Below, piece after piece: positions 22,107 through 33,015 of a stretch of 64,000 nt of DNA. Numbering within the stretch: the first letter of the stretch is position 1; each line of letters begins with the position of its first letter. Under the pieces are notes generated by a model. It had not been told where the DNA came from and ran no database searches. It saw only the letters and a program-made list of their open reading frames with translations. The position numbers were made by a program, and so were the translations under genes. The DNA is from Capsicum annuum. Its lineage: Eukaryota > Streptophyta > Magnoliopsida > Solanales > Solanaceae. The stretch lies in the NCBI RefSeq assembly GCF_002878395.1, contig NC_061116.1:125235112-125299111 (forward strand), given 5' to 3'.

Positions 22107-22448
22107 ATATTCAAAGTGAATCTTCTATTTTATCATTTGTTATCTTCCACTTGCCATGTTGGTACCTATACATATGTCCTTATTAATTGAAGGGCAAACA
22201 ATGTTAGCTCCGGTTGGTGGCAACCCTCACACTTTACTTCTCACAACCTCTCTTTTTTCCTCTCTAAGGTTGCCACATTGTACTTCCTTACTCCTGTAAA
22301 TCTTTTGTCTCTCAATTTCTTTTGTCTTGGAGTAAGTGACCATATTGCCTTGAGATTTTGGAAGGGTAGGTACAAAGAGATGATTTTTGCATTGGTCCTT
22401 TGCAAACTTAGGCCGATTTTGCACATCTAGAATACTATGTTGTACAAA
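22107..22448 (-). pseudogene. Element C post-protease linker
   Basis: Minus-strand reading after the protease gives a Lys/Glu/Arg-rich stretch (SKTKEIERQKIYRSKEVQC near 22270-22330). It resembles the charged segment that follows the protease in some gypsy polyproteins, where it leads into RT. Here it leads into the unknown frame. It includes overlapping open pieces in two frames (22424-22227 and 22426-22241), only one of which can be real. Confidence 0.45.
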
Positions 22449-23156
22449 CTAATCGGCACCTAATTGTAAGTATCTAAGTTCCAAGGGGATTATGTCACAC
22501 CACACCTCCTCAAAGTACCCATCTCGAGTGAAGAAAACCTTTACTCTCTCGGAGACTCTATAGTCTTCCAAGAAGTATGGGAAATGTTTAGACACTCGAG
22601 GTCTGCCTAGACAATCCACCAAAAGAGGAGTTATATAGTTTGGATGACACCAATCATCAATGATAAGAACACATATCGAAACATCACAAATCTCTACCCT
22701 TCTTGAACAAGGTTGTCTTCTTGGATCACTATTATAATGCTTTGTATAACCCTTTGGCACATAGATTTGCCTCAAGAACTCTTTAAAGGCACCCAAAATC
22801 TGGGTAGCAGTCCTAGAAAGTTTAAATCACGCTAAGTTCAGACCTTGAATGTACTTAAGGGCATATGTATCTTGTTCTACTTCGCTCATAGCATAATTCT
22901 TGAAGAATCTTTCATATTATCATTCCCAATCAAGGTAAACTTCCTGATCCTGTTCTCCTTTGAATATAGAAAGAGTAGAAAGAAATTGAATCCTTCTATA
23001 CCCTCCATTCATACCTTGGTTCCCACTTCCAAACATTTGATCATGCCTATATTTGTAGCCCCCATAATCCCCATCTTCTTCATAGACATAACATTCGACA
23101 CCCCAATCATAGTTTCCTATGTCGCCGTCACAACAATAGGAGGCTATCAAAGACAT
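22449..23156 (-). pseudogene. Element C gag and protease remnant
   Basis: One minus frame covers 23156-22449, broken by TGA-TAA at 22922-22917 and a TGA near 22817. The N-terminal part is Gly/Tyr/Asp-rich. FKGEQDQEVYLDWE at about 22920-22965 is the entry motif of gypsy gag (F.G..DPE.YL.WE), and NYAMSEVEQDTYALKYIQGL continues it. After about 22760 it passes to a protease-like region in which the DGGSC/DSGA-type active site reads DDWCHPN, followed by LGRPRVSKHFPYFL and LRYLQLGAD (compare the LLLGRPW end of the family). Zinc knuckles were not found. The altered active site argues against protease activity. Assigned by motif order; decayed. Confidence 0.68.
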
Positions 23157-24418
23157 GTTTCCCTTATATCACCTTGTACCTATAAAAAATGAACAAAAAA
23201 TAATAGTAGTAAAGCACCTCACCAACACTCATATGAAATCACCATTGTGATCCTCAGAATTGGAGTGACGAATGTTGAAATTTGCTTATACTCTGATGGA
23301 TATTAAGTTGTTAATCACTACTTTGCGGTCTAAATGGATTCTTGTTTAGTTAACTCAAAGAAATAAAAAATCTACTTATCAGACTTGAAAAAAAAATTAT
23401 AACGAATTAAAACTTGAAAAGAACACAAAGAAATAAGACAATGAAAGAATTTGGACCCAGGAACTAATCAATCAACTTAGTAGATGAATTACTAGTTGAT
23501 GAGTAGTTTAAGAATCAAAAAGAAGAGATTAGGAATCAAGAAATTGAAAATAAGAATCAAACCTTGAGAAATGGAGTAATTAATGTGTTAAAATGCACTT
23601 TGAAAGCTTGAATTTTGTGTTTCAGACTTGATTTGCGTTGGGAGGGGTTAATCTGTATTTGGGGACCTACTCTAGCAGGTTGGGTGCATCTCTAACACAC
23701 CTTGGATGCAAAAGGATATCCCTTACTGGTTTGACATGCGTTTGTGCTGTTTCAGCAGTTCCAATGCAGGTCAAAGGCAAATGGGGCGCAGATCAGCCCC
23801 CAACTCTTTTGGAATGGCGTTTTTGCCCTCTTTTGGTCCCCCTTTGTCCTTTCTTTTGGAATATACTTGGAATCTTCAAAAGGTGATTGTACAAACACTT
23901 TTGTACACCTTTTTTCTTCACTTTTGAGAATCAAACAACCAATTTTATATGAACTTTCAAGATAAAGATAACAATCTCTCCAGGAACGCCAAGAACACCA
24001 ATAACTTCAAAATGCTCTAACTCTTAAACCGTTTATCGGAATGCGGTGAAATTTTTGAACCAAGGCTATTTTCAACCTTCTAAACACATTCCAAGCATCA
24101 TTTTGCTCAAATTCACAACCAAAAATACTAGATTTTCAAATTACATCAAAATTCTTCAACCCAAACTTCGAACAAGGTTAAAACACTCAAATAAGGTTCG
24201 ATTTGGCTCAAATTCAATTTATAAACTCATATAGTGTTAGAGAACACAAATATAACACTAGAAACACAAGAAAAGAACAAAATCAAAAACTTAAAATTTG
24301 ACCTAAGAAGAAAAACGTGAATAGTACTTTTGGAATTTTTTATTTTTGACACTTATTTTTTGTTGATTTTCAAGATAACAAACCCAAGACTAGAATCGTG
24401 GGGACGATCCTAAGATCG
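23157..24418 (-). other. Element C leader, non-coding
   Basis: About 1.26 kb between primer site and gag. Its 23490-23740 part recurs as an orphan fragment at 47010-47282. Overlapping frames at 23638-23965 and 23934-23752 are on opposite strands with no motif and are not counted. Confidence 0.65.
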
Positions 24419-24430
24419 GATCTAATACCA
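24419..24430 (-). promoter_or_regulatory. Element C primer-binding site
   Basis: On the minus strand TGGTATTAGATC begins two bases after the LTR end (LTR edge at 24433). It is close to the tRNA-Met site TGGTATCAGAGC but differs at three positions, through decay or use of another tRNA. Confidence 0.7.
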
Positions 24431-24432
24431 AA

Positions 24433-25073
24433 TGATATAAATTGACCCACGGTGGATCAAATTTAATATGCGGAAAGTAAAGATATATAGATATGTAAAT
24501 GAGGATAGGAAGATGGACACAAAATTGATAACGAAAGGGCAATCAAAGGATATATCAAATCCTAAAACCTCCCTTAATGACTATAAATAAGCACCTAACT
24601 CTTACATGAAATTGAAGAGGATTAGATTTCCCTTACAAACATCTAAATAAGATTCAACAAATGGTCTTCCAAGAACTCAAACACTCCCATAGAGTTAACA
24701 TGATTACATCATGGAAAAATCATCATCAAAAAACTAAGGAAATAATCCTAGCTTCCAAGCATTTATAGTTTGGCAACATATTACATAATTGGGGCCCAAG
24801 AGTGACCCAAAAGTAAGAAAAGGCCACTTAGGGGTTGTTCTGACCCGTTCTTGAAATGCTAAAGTAGATCAAAGGCGAATCCAAAGCGCCTTGGGAGTAT
24901 GACCCTTCGAAGGTCTTTCGAGCCTCGTTTTACACTCCTTCGACCTCATCAAAGTCCTTTGACCCTACTTAATGATAATATTCATCCATGTGGCATCTTT
25001 TAATAGCACTGTGGAGTTATCAAGCATCATATGTATCCCATCCAAAGTTCTGGAGGCTATTTGGCTTGTATTA
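24433..25073 (-). repeat. Element C 5' LTR
   Basis: Pairs with 19010-19658. Its outer end reads TATTA in place of TATCA. CTAGT (25074-25078) is the right target copy. Confidence 0.9.
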
Positions 25074-25136
25074 CTAGTTGGAAGGGTAAAAGTACCGTGC
25101 CATGGGTAAAGATAAATGTTGAGTCACCCTTATCTA
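25074..25136 (-). repeat. LTR fragment H, right part
   Basis: Continues 18352-19009 after element C: GAAGGGTAAAAGTACCGTGC corresponds to about 17178-17200 in A's LTR. It stops at 25136 where E's LTR begins. Confidence 0.8.
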
Positions 25137-27396
25137 TGAAATGCCCCAATTCTCTGTAACCGAAATTCCACACGGTGCTCATAATCTCTAAGGACCATAA
25201 GCTAACTCATGACTGATATTTGTAACTGATCCTGTATAACATACTATAAAATATGCGGAAACATGAACTGTAAGGCCATAAGGTTCAATACTAAAAACAT
25301 AACATCTGATAAAGTGGTATAAAATACCAAAACTAGACAACTGTCTTAAAATATTTGTACTCTAACAACATCTAGTTTGTATCTAGTCTGAAAGCCTCTA
25401 ACTATCTGAATAAGGAGTTGATAGGACATGTCCCCAACAAACGAAATCTACTAAAATAATAAAATAATAAAATAACAATATCCTCGAATAATGACGACTC
25501 ACTACTGACTCTGACTGTACAAAAATAGGATGCTACTGATGATCTGGGACTAGACCTCGTGCTTTTGAACCTATGGTATAAGACACCATAGCACAAATAT
25601 GTCAGTACATTGGAATGTACTAGTATGCAAGTGAGGTAGGATAAATGCAAAAGGATTCACATGCATGAACAAATCTAACTATGTTGAACGTGAGAGTACA
25701 TGCATAAATACGTGAAACTATAACTAAGAACGCGATAATACTGAACATTGAGTCTAATTACTGATAACATGAGTTTCATGTAACTAATATGTTGTTAACT
25801 GAGTGACTGTGTCTAACAGTCCTTATTCTGATAGAATTAGTTGAGTTTTGTACTGAGCTGAGTGACTATATCTGACAGTCCTGAATCTAAAGAACTATCT
25901 GAGTTCTATTACTGAGATTGCGACTGTAACTGTGGGAGGTAGTCATCTAACCGGCATGCCCCGAATGAGCTATTTTAGCTGAGTTGGGGTCTAAACTATA
26001 TCCCCAATTTGAAGGGTGTCAGTACCGCGCCACTGATAAAAGAAATTGAAAGGCTACCCTCATCTAGTAGGTGGCCAGAGTGAGAACAGTCGGAACCCTC
26101 ATCTTGTAGGTTAAGCAACCTCATCTACCTTCATCTAGTAGGTTATGATGTCTCAATCTATGCTGACTGCATAATTCTAGGATGCAAGGACTTCTTCTAA
26201 GAATCACACCCTCAACTACTAGGTGAGTTCCCATCCTTGGGTTCACTCAATGCTGAATCTTACTCTCATCTGAATAGACACTAAACTAATTCTACTGAAT
26301 GGAACTGGACTCAGTTTATTGAGTTCCATTAACTAATGGAATACTACTGAGATCTTAAAATTTACTGGGATTACTGAGATTACTGAGTAGGAATGGACTG
26401 ATATTGAGTATACTGATGTTTCCAGAGCCATATGTATGACTGAGTTCTAGGAATCATGGCTTGACTAAGAGTATCCTGAAAACTGACACTGGATCTAGGT
26501 ACACAGTTAAATTATTGGGTAAAAACACCCCCAAGACTCGAAAACATGAAACTGACAAGACATGACATATCTTGAACATATGACCAATGTCCGCATATCG
26601 TAATATCATAAGTTGGAGATTTATAAAGCACATGGTTATCTTAGCATTGTACAAGAATAGGAATGTATACAAACAAGACATGATTTCGTTATCCTAATCT
26701 CATGGGTATTCCATCAACATTTATAAGGCATATCATTTTCATGGGTATCAACTTAAGCACATGGATATAGCATGGAATCATCATCTAGATCACAAATAGG
26801 TCGTAATGATGAATTCTTATTCACTTAGACATTTTAACAAACACATAGCATGCATGACTTTAGGATTAGGGATGAACATTAAATCAATATATCACGATTT
26901 CATTAATTAACTCAAATTCATAAATTTTGACCCATACGGTAGCATAGATTATTGTACAACACATAAAATTCCAACTTGGGGATCATACAATAATAATCAC
27001 ATGAACATAATTAACCCATGACATAAACATCACAATTTATTATTTAAAAATGAGTTCTTGAAATTCATGGATGAAAGAAATCCATGAATGAACACTTTGA
27101 ATACCTTAGATGGAAGATTCTTAAAGATTAGTAATAAGATTTGCTTGAATTTGAATCCCCAATTGAAAATCCTAACTTGTTCTTGAGAGTATTTGAGAGA
27201 AATAACTATAATTTATGTGAAAAGCTGATGAATTATGTGTTACAGCCTTATATAGGGATGGAGAAATAACCCAATTAACCCTACGGATGCGGCTTTAAAG
27301 ACATAGGTGCCAATCCGATATCTGACATGGCACATTGATGGCATCGATGCGATACCTGGCACGACGCACCATAATTGCACCAAGCCTTAGTAATTT
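25137..27396 (-). repeat. Element E 3' LTR, left part
   Basis: The plus strand starts TGAAATGCCCCAATTCTCTG and is colinear with 44406-46680. It holds the CAGTA/CTGA-rich middle, the TATA box (27248-27254) and a GC-richer block at 27290-27390. It is broken by element D at 27397. AATTT at 27392-27396 is D's left target copy. Open frames inside it (25650-25402, 26681-26454) are incidental. Confidence 0.9.
27248..27254 (-). promoter_or_regulatory. Candidate TATA box in E 3' LTR
   Basis: TATATAA on the minus strand, preceded by TTAATTGGGTTATTTCTCC. It is found at the same place in the 5' LTR (46528-46534). Confidence 0.6.
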
Positions 27397-28889
27397 TGTC
27401 ATGACTCGAACTGAGGCCCAGGCCGTGATGAGCATTCTCAAACCATGAAGGCCTGGGACACCCATCTCCATCTGGATATCATACACAACATTCATATATA
27501 TAAGGAAAATACTGAAATTCCATAATAAGACAGAATCATGGTGATAAATCTAAATTCAGTTCATAATACGAAAAGTATGCTCAAAAATAACTAGAAAACG
27601 TCTGAACTAGTCTGTAAAATCTCTACTACATGATCAAATCTGAAAGCAATTTGAAAACTAGGACAAGGACCCCAGTAAACCAAAACATAATAAATGATAA
27701 ATATGTATAAACAGTAAGCCTTCTGAAGTACAGAAGGCTCACCAACTGATACTCTTCAATCCCGTCTAATGAAATCTACTGCTTATCAGTACCCTTAGAT
27801 TGTGTCTCGGAACCTGGGAGGGTAGGGTGTTAATACAATCTGAGAAGTTCATGCTCTTCAATCATTTCAACCATATGTGGTAGTCATGTAGTTTTGCTAA
27901 AACATGCAATTTGACTCAATGTTTACCAATATGTAAAACCCCTCTCATCAATTTAAGGATCATTTTCAAATCATTAAACAATGGTTAAGAACATTCACTT
28001 CATGCTTCTAAATAATTTTCAAAATCAAGCATTGCAATATGTAGGGGAGTGTAGGAAGTCATGCTCTCAATTAAAATATCTACATTAAACACATACATGC
28101 ATACAAAGTTCCAAATCAATTTGGGGAGAGGCCTAAAGGCCAAAACAATATCATTAATGCTTCTAAAACATAAGTATATTCAGAAATCCAAAACCCCTTT
28201 CTTAAAAATCATGATTTCTATGCTCATGAGATTTTAGGAAAACCTCGCGTACCTCGAATCAGGAAAACAATGAATTCTTCTTGAAGCATACGATTTCGGG
28301 ATTCTAAATCTTTGATCAATTTTGAAAATCCACAGTTGAATTTTGAGTTACTTGGGTATTTAGTTTGAAACCCTTGAGAGTGTTCTTGAGCAATTTTGAT
28401 GAAAGTATAAATAATGAGAAGTTCTAGGGCTTTAATTTCATGTTAGGTCTGAAAAAGGGTTAGGAAATACCCAAAATGCCCTTAATGAGATGGAGTTAAA
28501 TGCTGAAATTCCCAGGTTCATGCGGTAGAACATGCGTCGCATGCTCTATCCCATCGGACTAGCGCATGCATCGCATGCTGCATCGCACAATACTAGACCA
28601 TGCGATGCATGCATATCACATGATTCCACTATTTTGGACATCCAAACATGCCCTAAAAGATGCCCAAAAATTATGAAACTCACCCAAGACGTACCCTTGA
28701 CTTCTCTGATCATGAATCAACAAGAAAATCTAAAATTTAAAGTCGGGAAGGCCTTCAAAAAAATCCTCAAATATTTAAGAGCTAATAATGAGACTAATTC
28801 CCTTTGACACTTAGAATATTTTCAAGTTTTCAAATCTAAGAGCACACTAATAGAAGCTAGCACATGCACTACTTTTATGGGGCATTACA
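27397..28889 (-). repeat. Element D 3' LTR, internally deleted
   Basis: The plus strand begins TGTCATGACTCG and ends GGGGCATTACA. It is colinear with the 5' LTR except that about 660 bp (37345-38005 of that copy) are missing near 27845. The block 28515-28620 is packed with GCATGC/CATGCA words (see findings). A 91-codon frame at 28532-28807 overlaps it and is not a gene. Confidence 0.9.
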
Positions 28890-28905
28890 TTATTCCCCCT
28901 TGGGA
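28890..28905 (-). promoter_or_regulatory. Element D polypurine tract
   Basis: Minus strand TCCCAAGGGGGAATAA directly before the 3' LTR. It matches the tracts of B and F. Confidence 0.88.
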
Positions 28906-28994
28906 TCATTCATCCCCGAATGATGACGTGGAACATATTCAAGCATGATTTCAAATGTACTTAAGCATAGAAAGAATAAGGTAAGGGTTGTACC

Positions 28995-29528
28995 TTACAT
29001 TTTGTCATCCGCTGGGTCAAAAAGGTGTGGGTATCTTGCTCTTATGTCATCTTCTAACTCCCAAGTGGCTACTTTAACTTTCTGATTTCTCCACAATACC
29101 CTAATTGAAACTATTTCTTTTCTTCTCAACTTTCGGACCTAACAATCTAAGATTGCAATAAGTTCCTTTTCATATGTTAAGGACTCTGTCACTTTGATCT
29201 CTTCTACAGGCAACACTAAAGAATGGTCTCCAATTCATTTCTTCAATGTGGATATAAGAAATACTGGATGAACAGACCCCAAACTTGCAGGCAATTCTAA
29301 CTCATACACAACCCCATCAATCCTTCTTAAAATATGATATGTTCCTATATAGTGAAGACTCATCTTACCTTTCTTCTCGAAACGCATGACTCCTTTCATA
29401 AGGAAGACTTTTAGAAAGACCCAATCTTCAATCTCAAGTTCTAAATCCCTTCTTCTAACATCAGAATAGGATTTCTGACGACTCTTAGTTGTCTTAATTC
29501 GTTCTATAATGACTTTCACATCTTCCAT
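28995..29528 (-). pseudogene. Element D integrase C-terminal domain and chromodomain
   Basis: The frame opens at 29528 (MEDVKVIIERIKTTKSRQKS). It carries the GPY-like integrase tail (MRFEKKGKMSLHYIGTYHIL) and VHPVFLISTLKK, then a stop at 29235. Beyond it the chromodomain continues in frame (LRRKEIVSIRVLWRNQKV, then ATWELEDDIRARYPHLF) and ends at TAA 28997-28995 after PADDKM. The chromodomain is nearly complete, with the VLWRN...TWE core. It would bind modified histones and bias integration to heterochromatin. Two or three stops break it. Confidence 0.86.
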
Positions 29529-30300
29529 TGCCTAATGAACAAGATCAAGCCCAAACAACTGCATCTCACCCACTTCATACCACCCTATTGGAGGTCTACA
29601 TCTTCTCCCAAACAATGCCTTAAATGGATCCATCTTAATACTGGCATGGTAGCTATTATTATATGCAAACTCTATCAGAGGCAAATGGTCTACCCAACTA
29701 CCTTTGAAGTCCATTACGCAAACCCTCAACATATCCTCAAGGGTTTAAATGGTGTGTTCGGCTTGCGCATCAGTCTGAGGGTGGAAACAAATGCTTAGGT
29801 TTACTTAGGTAACTTAACCACCCTGAAAAGACCTCCAAAACTATGAAGAAAACTGCATACCTCGGTCTGATATGATAGATACATATGCTCCATGCAACCG
29901 AAGTATTTCCTCAATGTAAAGCTTATCGTAATTATCTCCCAAACAGTTAGTCCTCACAGGTAAAAAGCAGGATGACTTGGTCAATATATACATAATAACC
30001 CAAATGGAATCATACTGGATTTGATACTTTGGAAGTTCTATGATAAAGTCCATATTTATCATTTCCCACTTCCACAACGGCAAACCTATCTCTTGTGAAG
30101 TACCACCTGGTCTTAAATGTTCTAATTTTACTTGTTGACAATTCAAACACTTGGAAACAAACTTACCCATATCACGTTTCATATTATTCTACCAATAAAT
30201 AGCCTTTAGATTATGATACATATTAGTAGAGCCTGAGTGAACAACATACCTCAAAGTGTGAGCTTTGTCAAGGATTCTATTTTGCAGTCCATCTACATCA
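29529..30300 (-). pseudogene. Element D integrase zinc domain and core
   Basis: The open piece 30182-29841 starts at MKRDMGKFVSKCLNCQQVK, so the Cys pair of the HHCC domain is intact; the His pair lies just upstream. The core keeps MDFIIELPK, but the first catalytic Asp is lost (VIMYILTKSS where VIVDRLTKS is usual). The second is present in IISDRGMQF. A gap or frameshift follows, then 29732-29532 carries the end of the core ([30 protein letters not shown]). It is inactive by the missing Asp. Confidence 0.86.
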
Positions 30301-31010
30301 GGCACACACAATCTACCCTGGTATCTCAGAATACCATCACCACCAATTTCAAATAATATTACCTTCTATTGTCCCACATCTTTCTTGATCTTCATCAAGA
30401 TGAGTTCTTCAACATATTTCTGCTTAACCTCAGCACAAAGGGATGCCTTATCTATTTCATGAGCAAGCACTCCTTCCTCTTCAGAATCCAAGAGTCACAC
30501 TCTTAGATTTGTAAGTCAGTGAATATCCTGCACCATATCCTTCTTCTCTTTCTCAACTTGAGAAAGACTACCCATAGATAACTTGCTGAGGGCGTCGACT
30601 ACTACATTCGCCTTGCTCAGATGATAGTGCTGGCTCATGGTATAATCCTTCAAAATCTCTAACCTATGCCTCTGCCTAAGGTTTAATTCCTTCTACGAGA
30701 AAACATAATGCAAACTCTTATGGTCAGTAAGTATATCAATATGAACCCCATAAAGATAGTGCTGCCAAATTTTAAGCGCAAACACCACAGCCACAACTCC
30801 AAGTCATGAGTGGTGTAGTTTATGCACCTTTAACTTCCTAGATGCATAAGTTACCACCTTACCATACTGCATAAGTACACACCCAATTCCCATACGGTAC
30901 GTATCATAGTACACCACAAAACCATCTACACCCTCAGGAAGGGTCAATATTGGTGCAGTAGTCAACTTTTCTTTCAACTTCTCAAAACTATTTTCATACA
31001 AACTTTACCT
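30301..31010 (-). pseudogene. Element D RNase H and RNase H-integrase linker
   Basis: The open piece 31001-30804 (MYENSFEKLKEKLTTAPILT, then DGFVVYYDTYRMGIGCVLMQ) is the start of the RNase H domain. Its continuation in other frames reads [14 protein letters not shown] near 30760, TDHKSLHYVFS near 30720 and ANVVVDALSKLS near 30600. The stretch 30301-30560 is the linker toward the integrase zinc domain. Stops occur at several places. Confidence 0.82.
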
Positions 31011-31412
31011 TTTTCTGTGTCAACTTAGTAAGTGGAGTAGTTATGGAGGAGAAACTCTCTATGAATCTTCTATAATAACCTGGAAAACCTAAGAAGCTCT
31101 AAATATCGGTTGGAGTCATAGGTCTAGGACTTTTTCTCACTGCCTCAACCTTTTGGGGATCAACCTTAATCCCATCACTATACATAATATGTCCCAACAA
31201 GGCAATATTATTCAGCTAGAATTCACACTTGGAAAATTTAGCATACAATTGATGATTTTTGAGGATCTGTAGGATAATTCGAAGGTGATTGGCATAATCT
31301 TCCTCACTCTTGGAATAAATCAGAATACCGTTAATGAATACTATAATGAATAGGTCTAGAAACTGATGAAACACCCTATTCATAAGGTCCATAAAGGCTA
31401 TAGGGGCGTAAG
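31011..31412 (-). pseudogene. Element D RT, C-terminal part with destroyed active site
   Basis: Minus-strand reading includes [20 protein letters not shown], then [20 protein letters not shown]. The catalytic FIDD/YIDD of the palm reads FING, so both metal-binding Asp are gone. The N-terminal half of RT is at 34377-34910 beyond solo LTR S2. The open frame that seems to start at 31500 runs into S2 and is an artefact at its beginning. Confidence 0.9.
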
Positions 31413-32556
31413 TGTAAAACCCGCATATTTCTGAGCTAGGAAGTAAATAAGTATTCTTACGTATGAAATCTCCTATATTGTGATTCATACTTGAGTACAT
31501 GACTTATAATGAATATCCTAGTGATAGGATAGCTTATGATACATTAAGCATGTTCATATGAGTCACTTAAGGTAATACAAGCTAAGAGTTTTTGAATCCA
31601 TCAAGTTTTAGTGTTTGATTTTGCAAGGGTCATCTTTGAACGAGAATAACTCGATATTAATATGGTATTTTTCCTGATTTAGATCCACCAAATTGTACAA
31701 AATGAAATTATCTTTCCAACGATACCAATTTCACCTTAATCTAATACCCGAGCGAAAAGTTATGCCCATTTTCGTGAAAGACAGTAAGGATAGGCGATTG
31801 GTTAGGCGCCGCCCAACCAAACATAGGTGATTGGTTAGGCGCCGCCCAACCTAGCTTAGTAAATCACTTGGGCACCACCTAAGTCAATTCCAGGTGCCAA
31901 AAATACTCCGTTTTGAGTTATTTTAAGGGTAATTAAGTCTTTTAACACTCCTTACACGTCCCTAAACTTAACCCTACGAAATATATAGCTTCTAAACATA
32001 TTACAATCCTATTATCGTCTCAAAGCTCATCATCCAAGAGCACTAAAAGAGAAAAAAAACTAGGGTTGCGTAACTAAGCTTGAAGATCCGATTTCAAGGA
32101 AATTTCTCCATCAATCATCAAGAATCTTCCTTCTAAGGTATGCGTTGTGTTGATTTATGGATCCCTTTCGTTCATAAAGCTCAAAAACCCTATTTTTCAT
32201 TATAAAGTATGATTTCTATATTTTTGGGTGTTGATGATCATGTTGTTGATATTGGGTGATTCCCAAGATGGAATCTTTATATGTTTTTATGAATTCATGA
32301 TATCATATAAGTTGGAAACATGTAAATTTGGTTGTTCATGATGTATAATTTGATGATTTCACCTATGCTTAAGATGTGCATGTATGGTGTTTGATAAAAT
32401 GCCTAATAAACTAGAAATCATGCAATATAGCTAAGTTCTAACTAAGTGAAGGATTCATGATATGCCCTTACGTTCCAATGACTTCTGTGTTGATAATGTG
32501 CCTTGTAAATGTTATTGGAATACTTTTGAACTATTCGTATGAGATTATGCTATGTT

Positions 32557-33015
32557 TACTTGCAAATCCTACTTATGAACAAGATGTATGATAACTATGC
32601 AATCCACATGAACTTCCATGCTATTGGTACGTGTTACCAATATGATTATGCAAATGAACATGATATTAAGATTGTGCAAGTACTTCCATGTGATATGAAA
32701 TCCTTTCCATGCAATACATTTTTGATAACCATGCTTAGTATGAGACCCTACTTATGATATTATAAATTNNNNNNNNNNNNNNNNNNNNNNNNNNNNNNNN
32801 NNNNNNNNNNNNNNNNNNNNNNNNNNNNNNNNNNNNNNNNNNNNNNNNNNNNNNNNNNNNNNNNNNNNGGAAGTTCATGTGGATTGCATAGTTATCATAC
32901 ATCTTGTTCATAAGTAGGATTTGCAAGTACTTCCATGTGATATGAAATCCTTTCCATGCAATACATTTTTGATAACCATGCTTAGTATGAGACCCTACTT
33001 ATGATATTATAAATT
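32557..33015. repeat. Inverted and direct repeats around the S2 gap
   Basis: Bases 32557-32617 (61 bp) recur as reverse complement at 32869-32929, immediately right of the N run. Bases 32676-32768 (93 bp) recur directly at 32923-33015. S1 has no such arrangement. It looks like a scaffolding or gap-filling artefact, but a true fold-back is possible. Confidence 0.9.
32769..32868. other. Assembly gap, 100 N
   Basis: Exactly 100 N inside S2, a placeholder for a gap of unknown size. Confidence 1.

Larger units (their letters stand above)
19010..25073 (-). mobile_element. Element C: non-autonomous gypsy-like element with gag-protease and an unknown frame
   Basis: LTRs of 649 bp (19010-19658) and 641 bp (24433-25073) flank 4774 bp. 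Flanks TTAGT/CTAGT are a 5-bp duplication with one change. Excising C rejoins the two halves of LTR H in the order seen in intact LTRs (compare 17155-17230). On the minus strand: primer site (24430-24419), 1.3-kb leader, gag and protease remnants, then 2.4 kb of long unrecognised reading frames, then a polypurine tract. No RT, RNase H or integrase motif was found in any frame, so it needed a helper. Confidence 0.88.

Noticed and set aside
22241..22426. Lys-rich frame overlapping 22424-22227 in another frame
   Set aside because: Only one frame can be the linker of element C; neither has a clear motif, so I annotated the stretch once.
22845..23192. 115-codon plus-strand open frame
   Set aside because: Lies opposite the element C gag frame, has no motif, and is explained as the antisense shadow of it.
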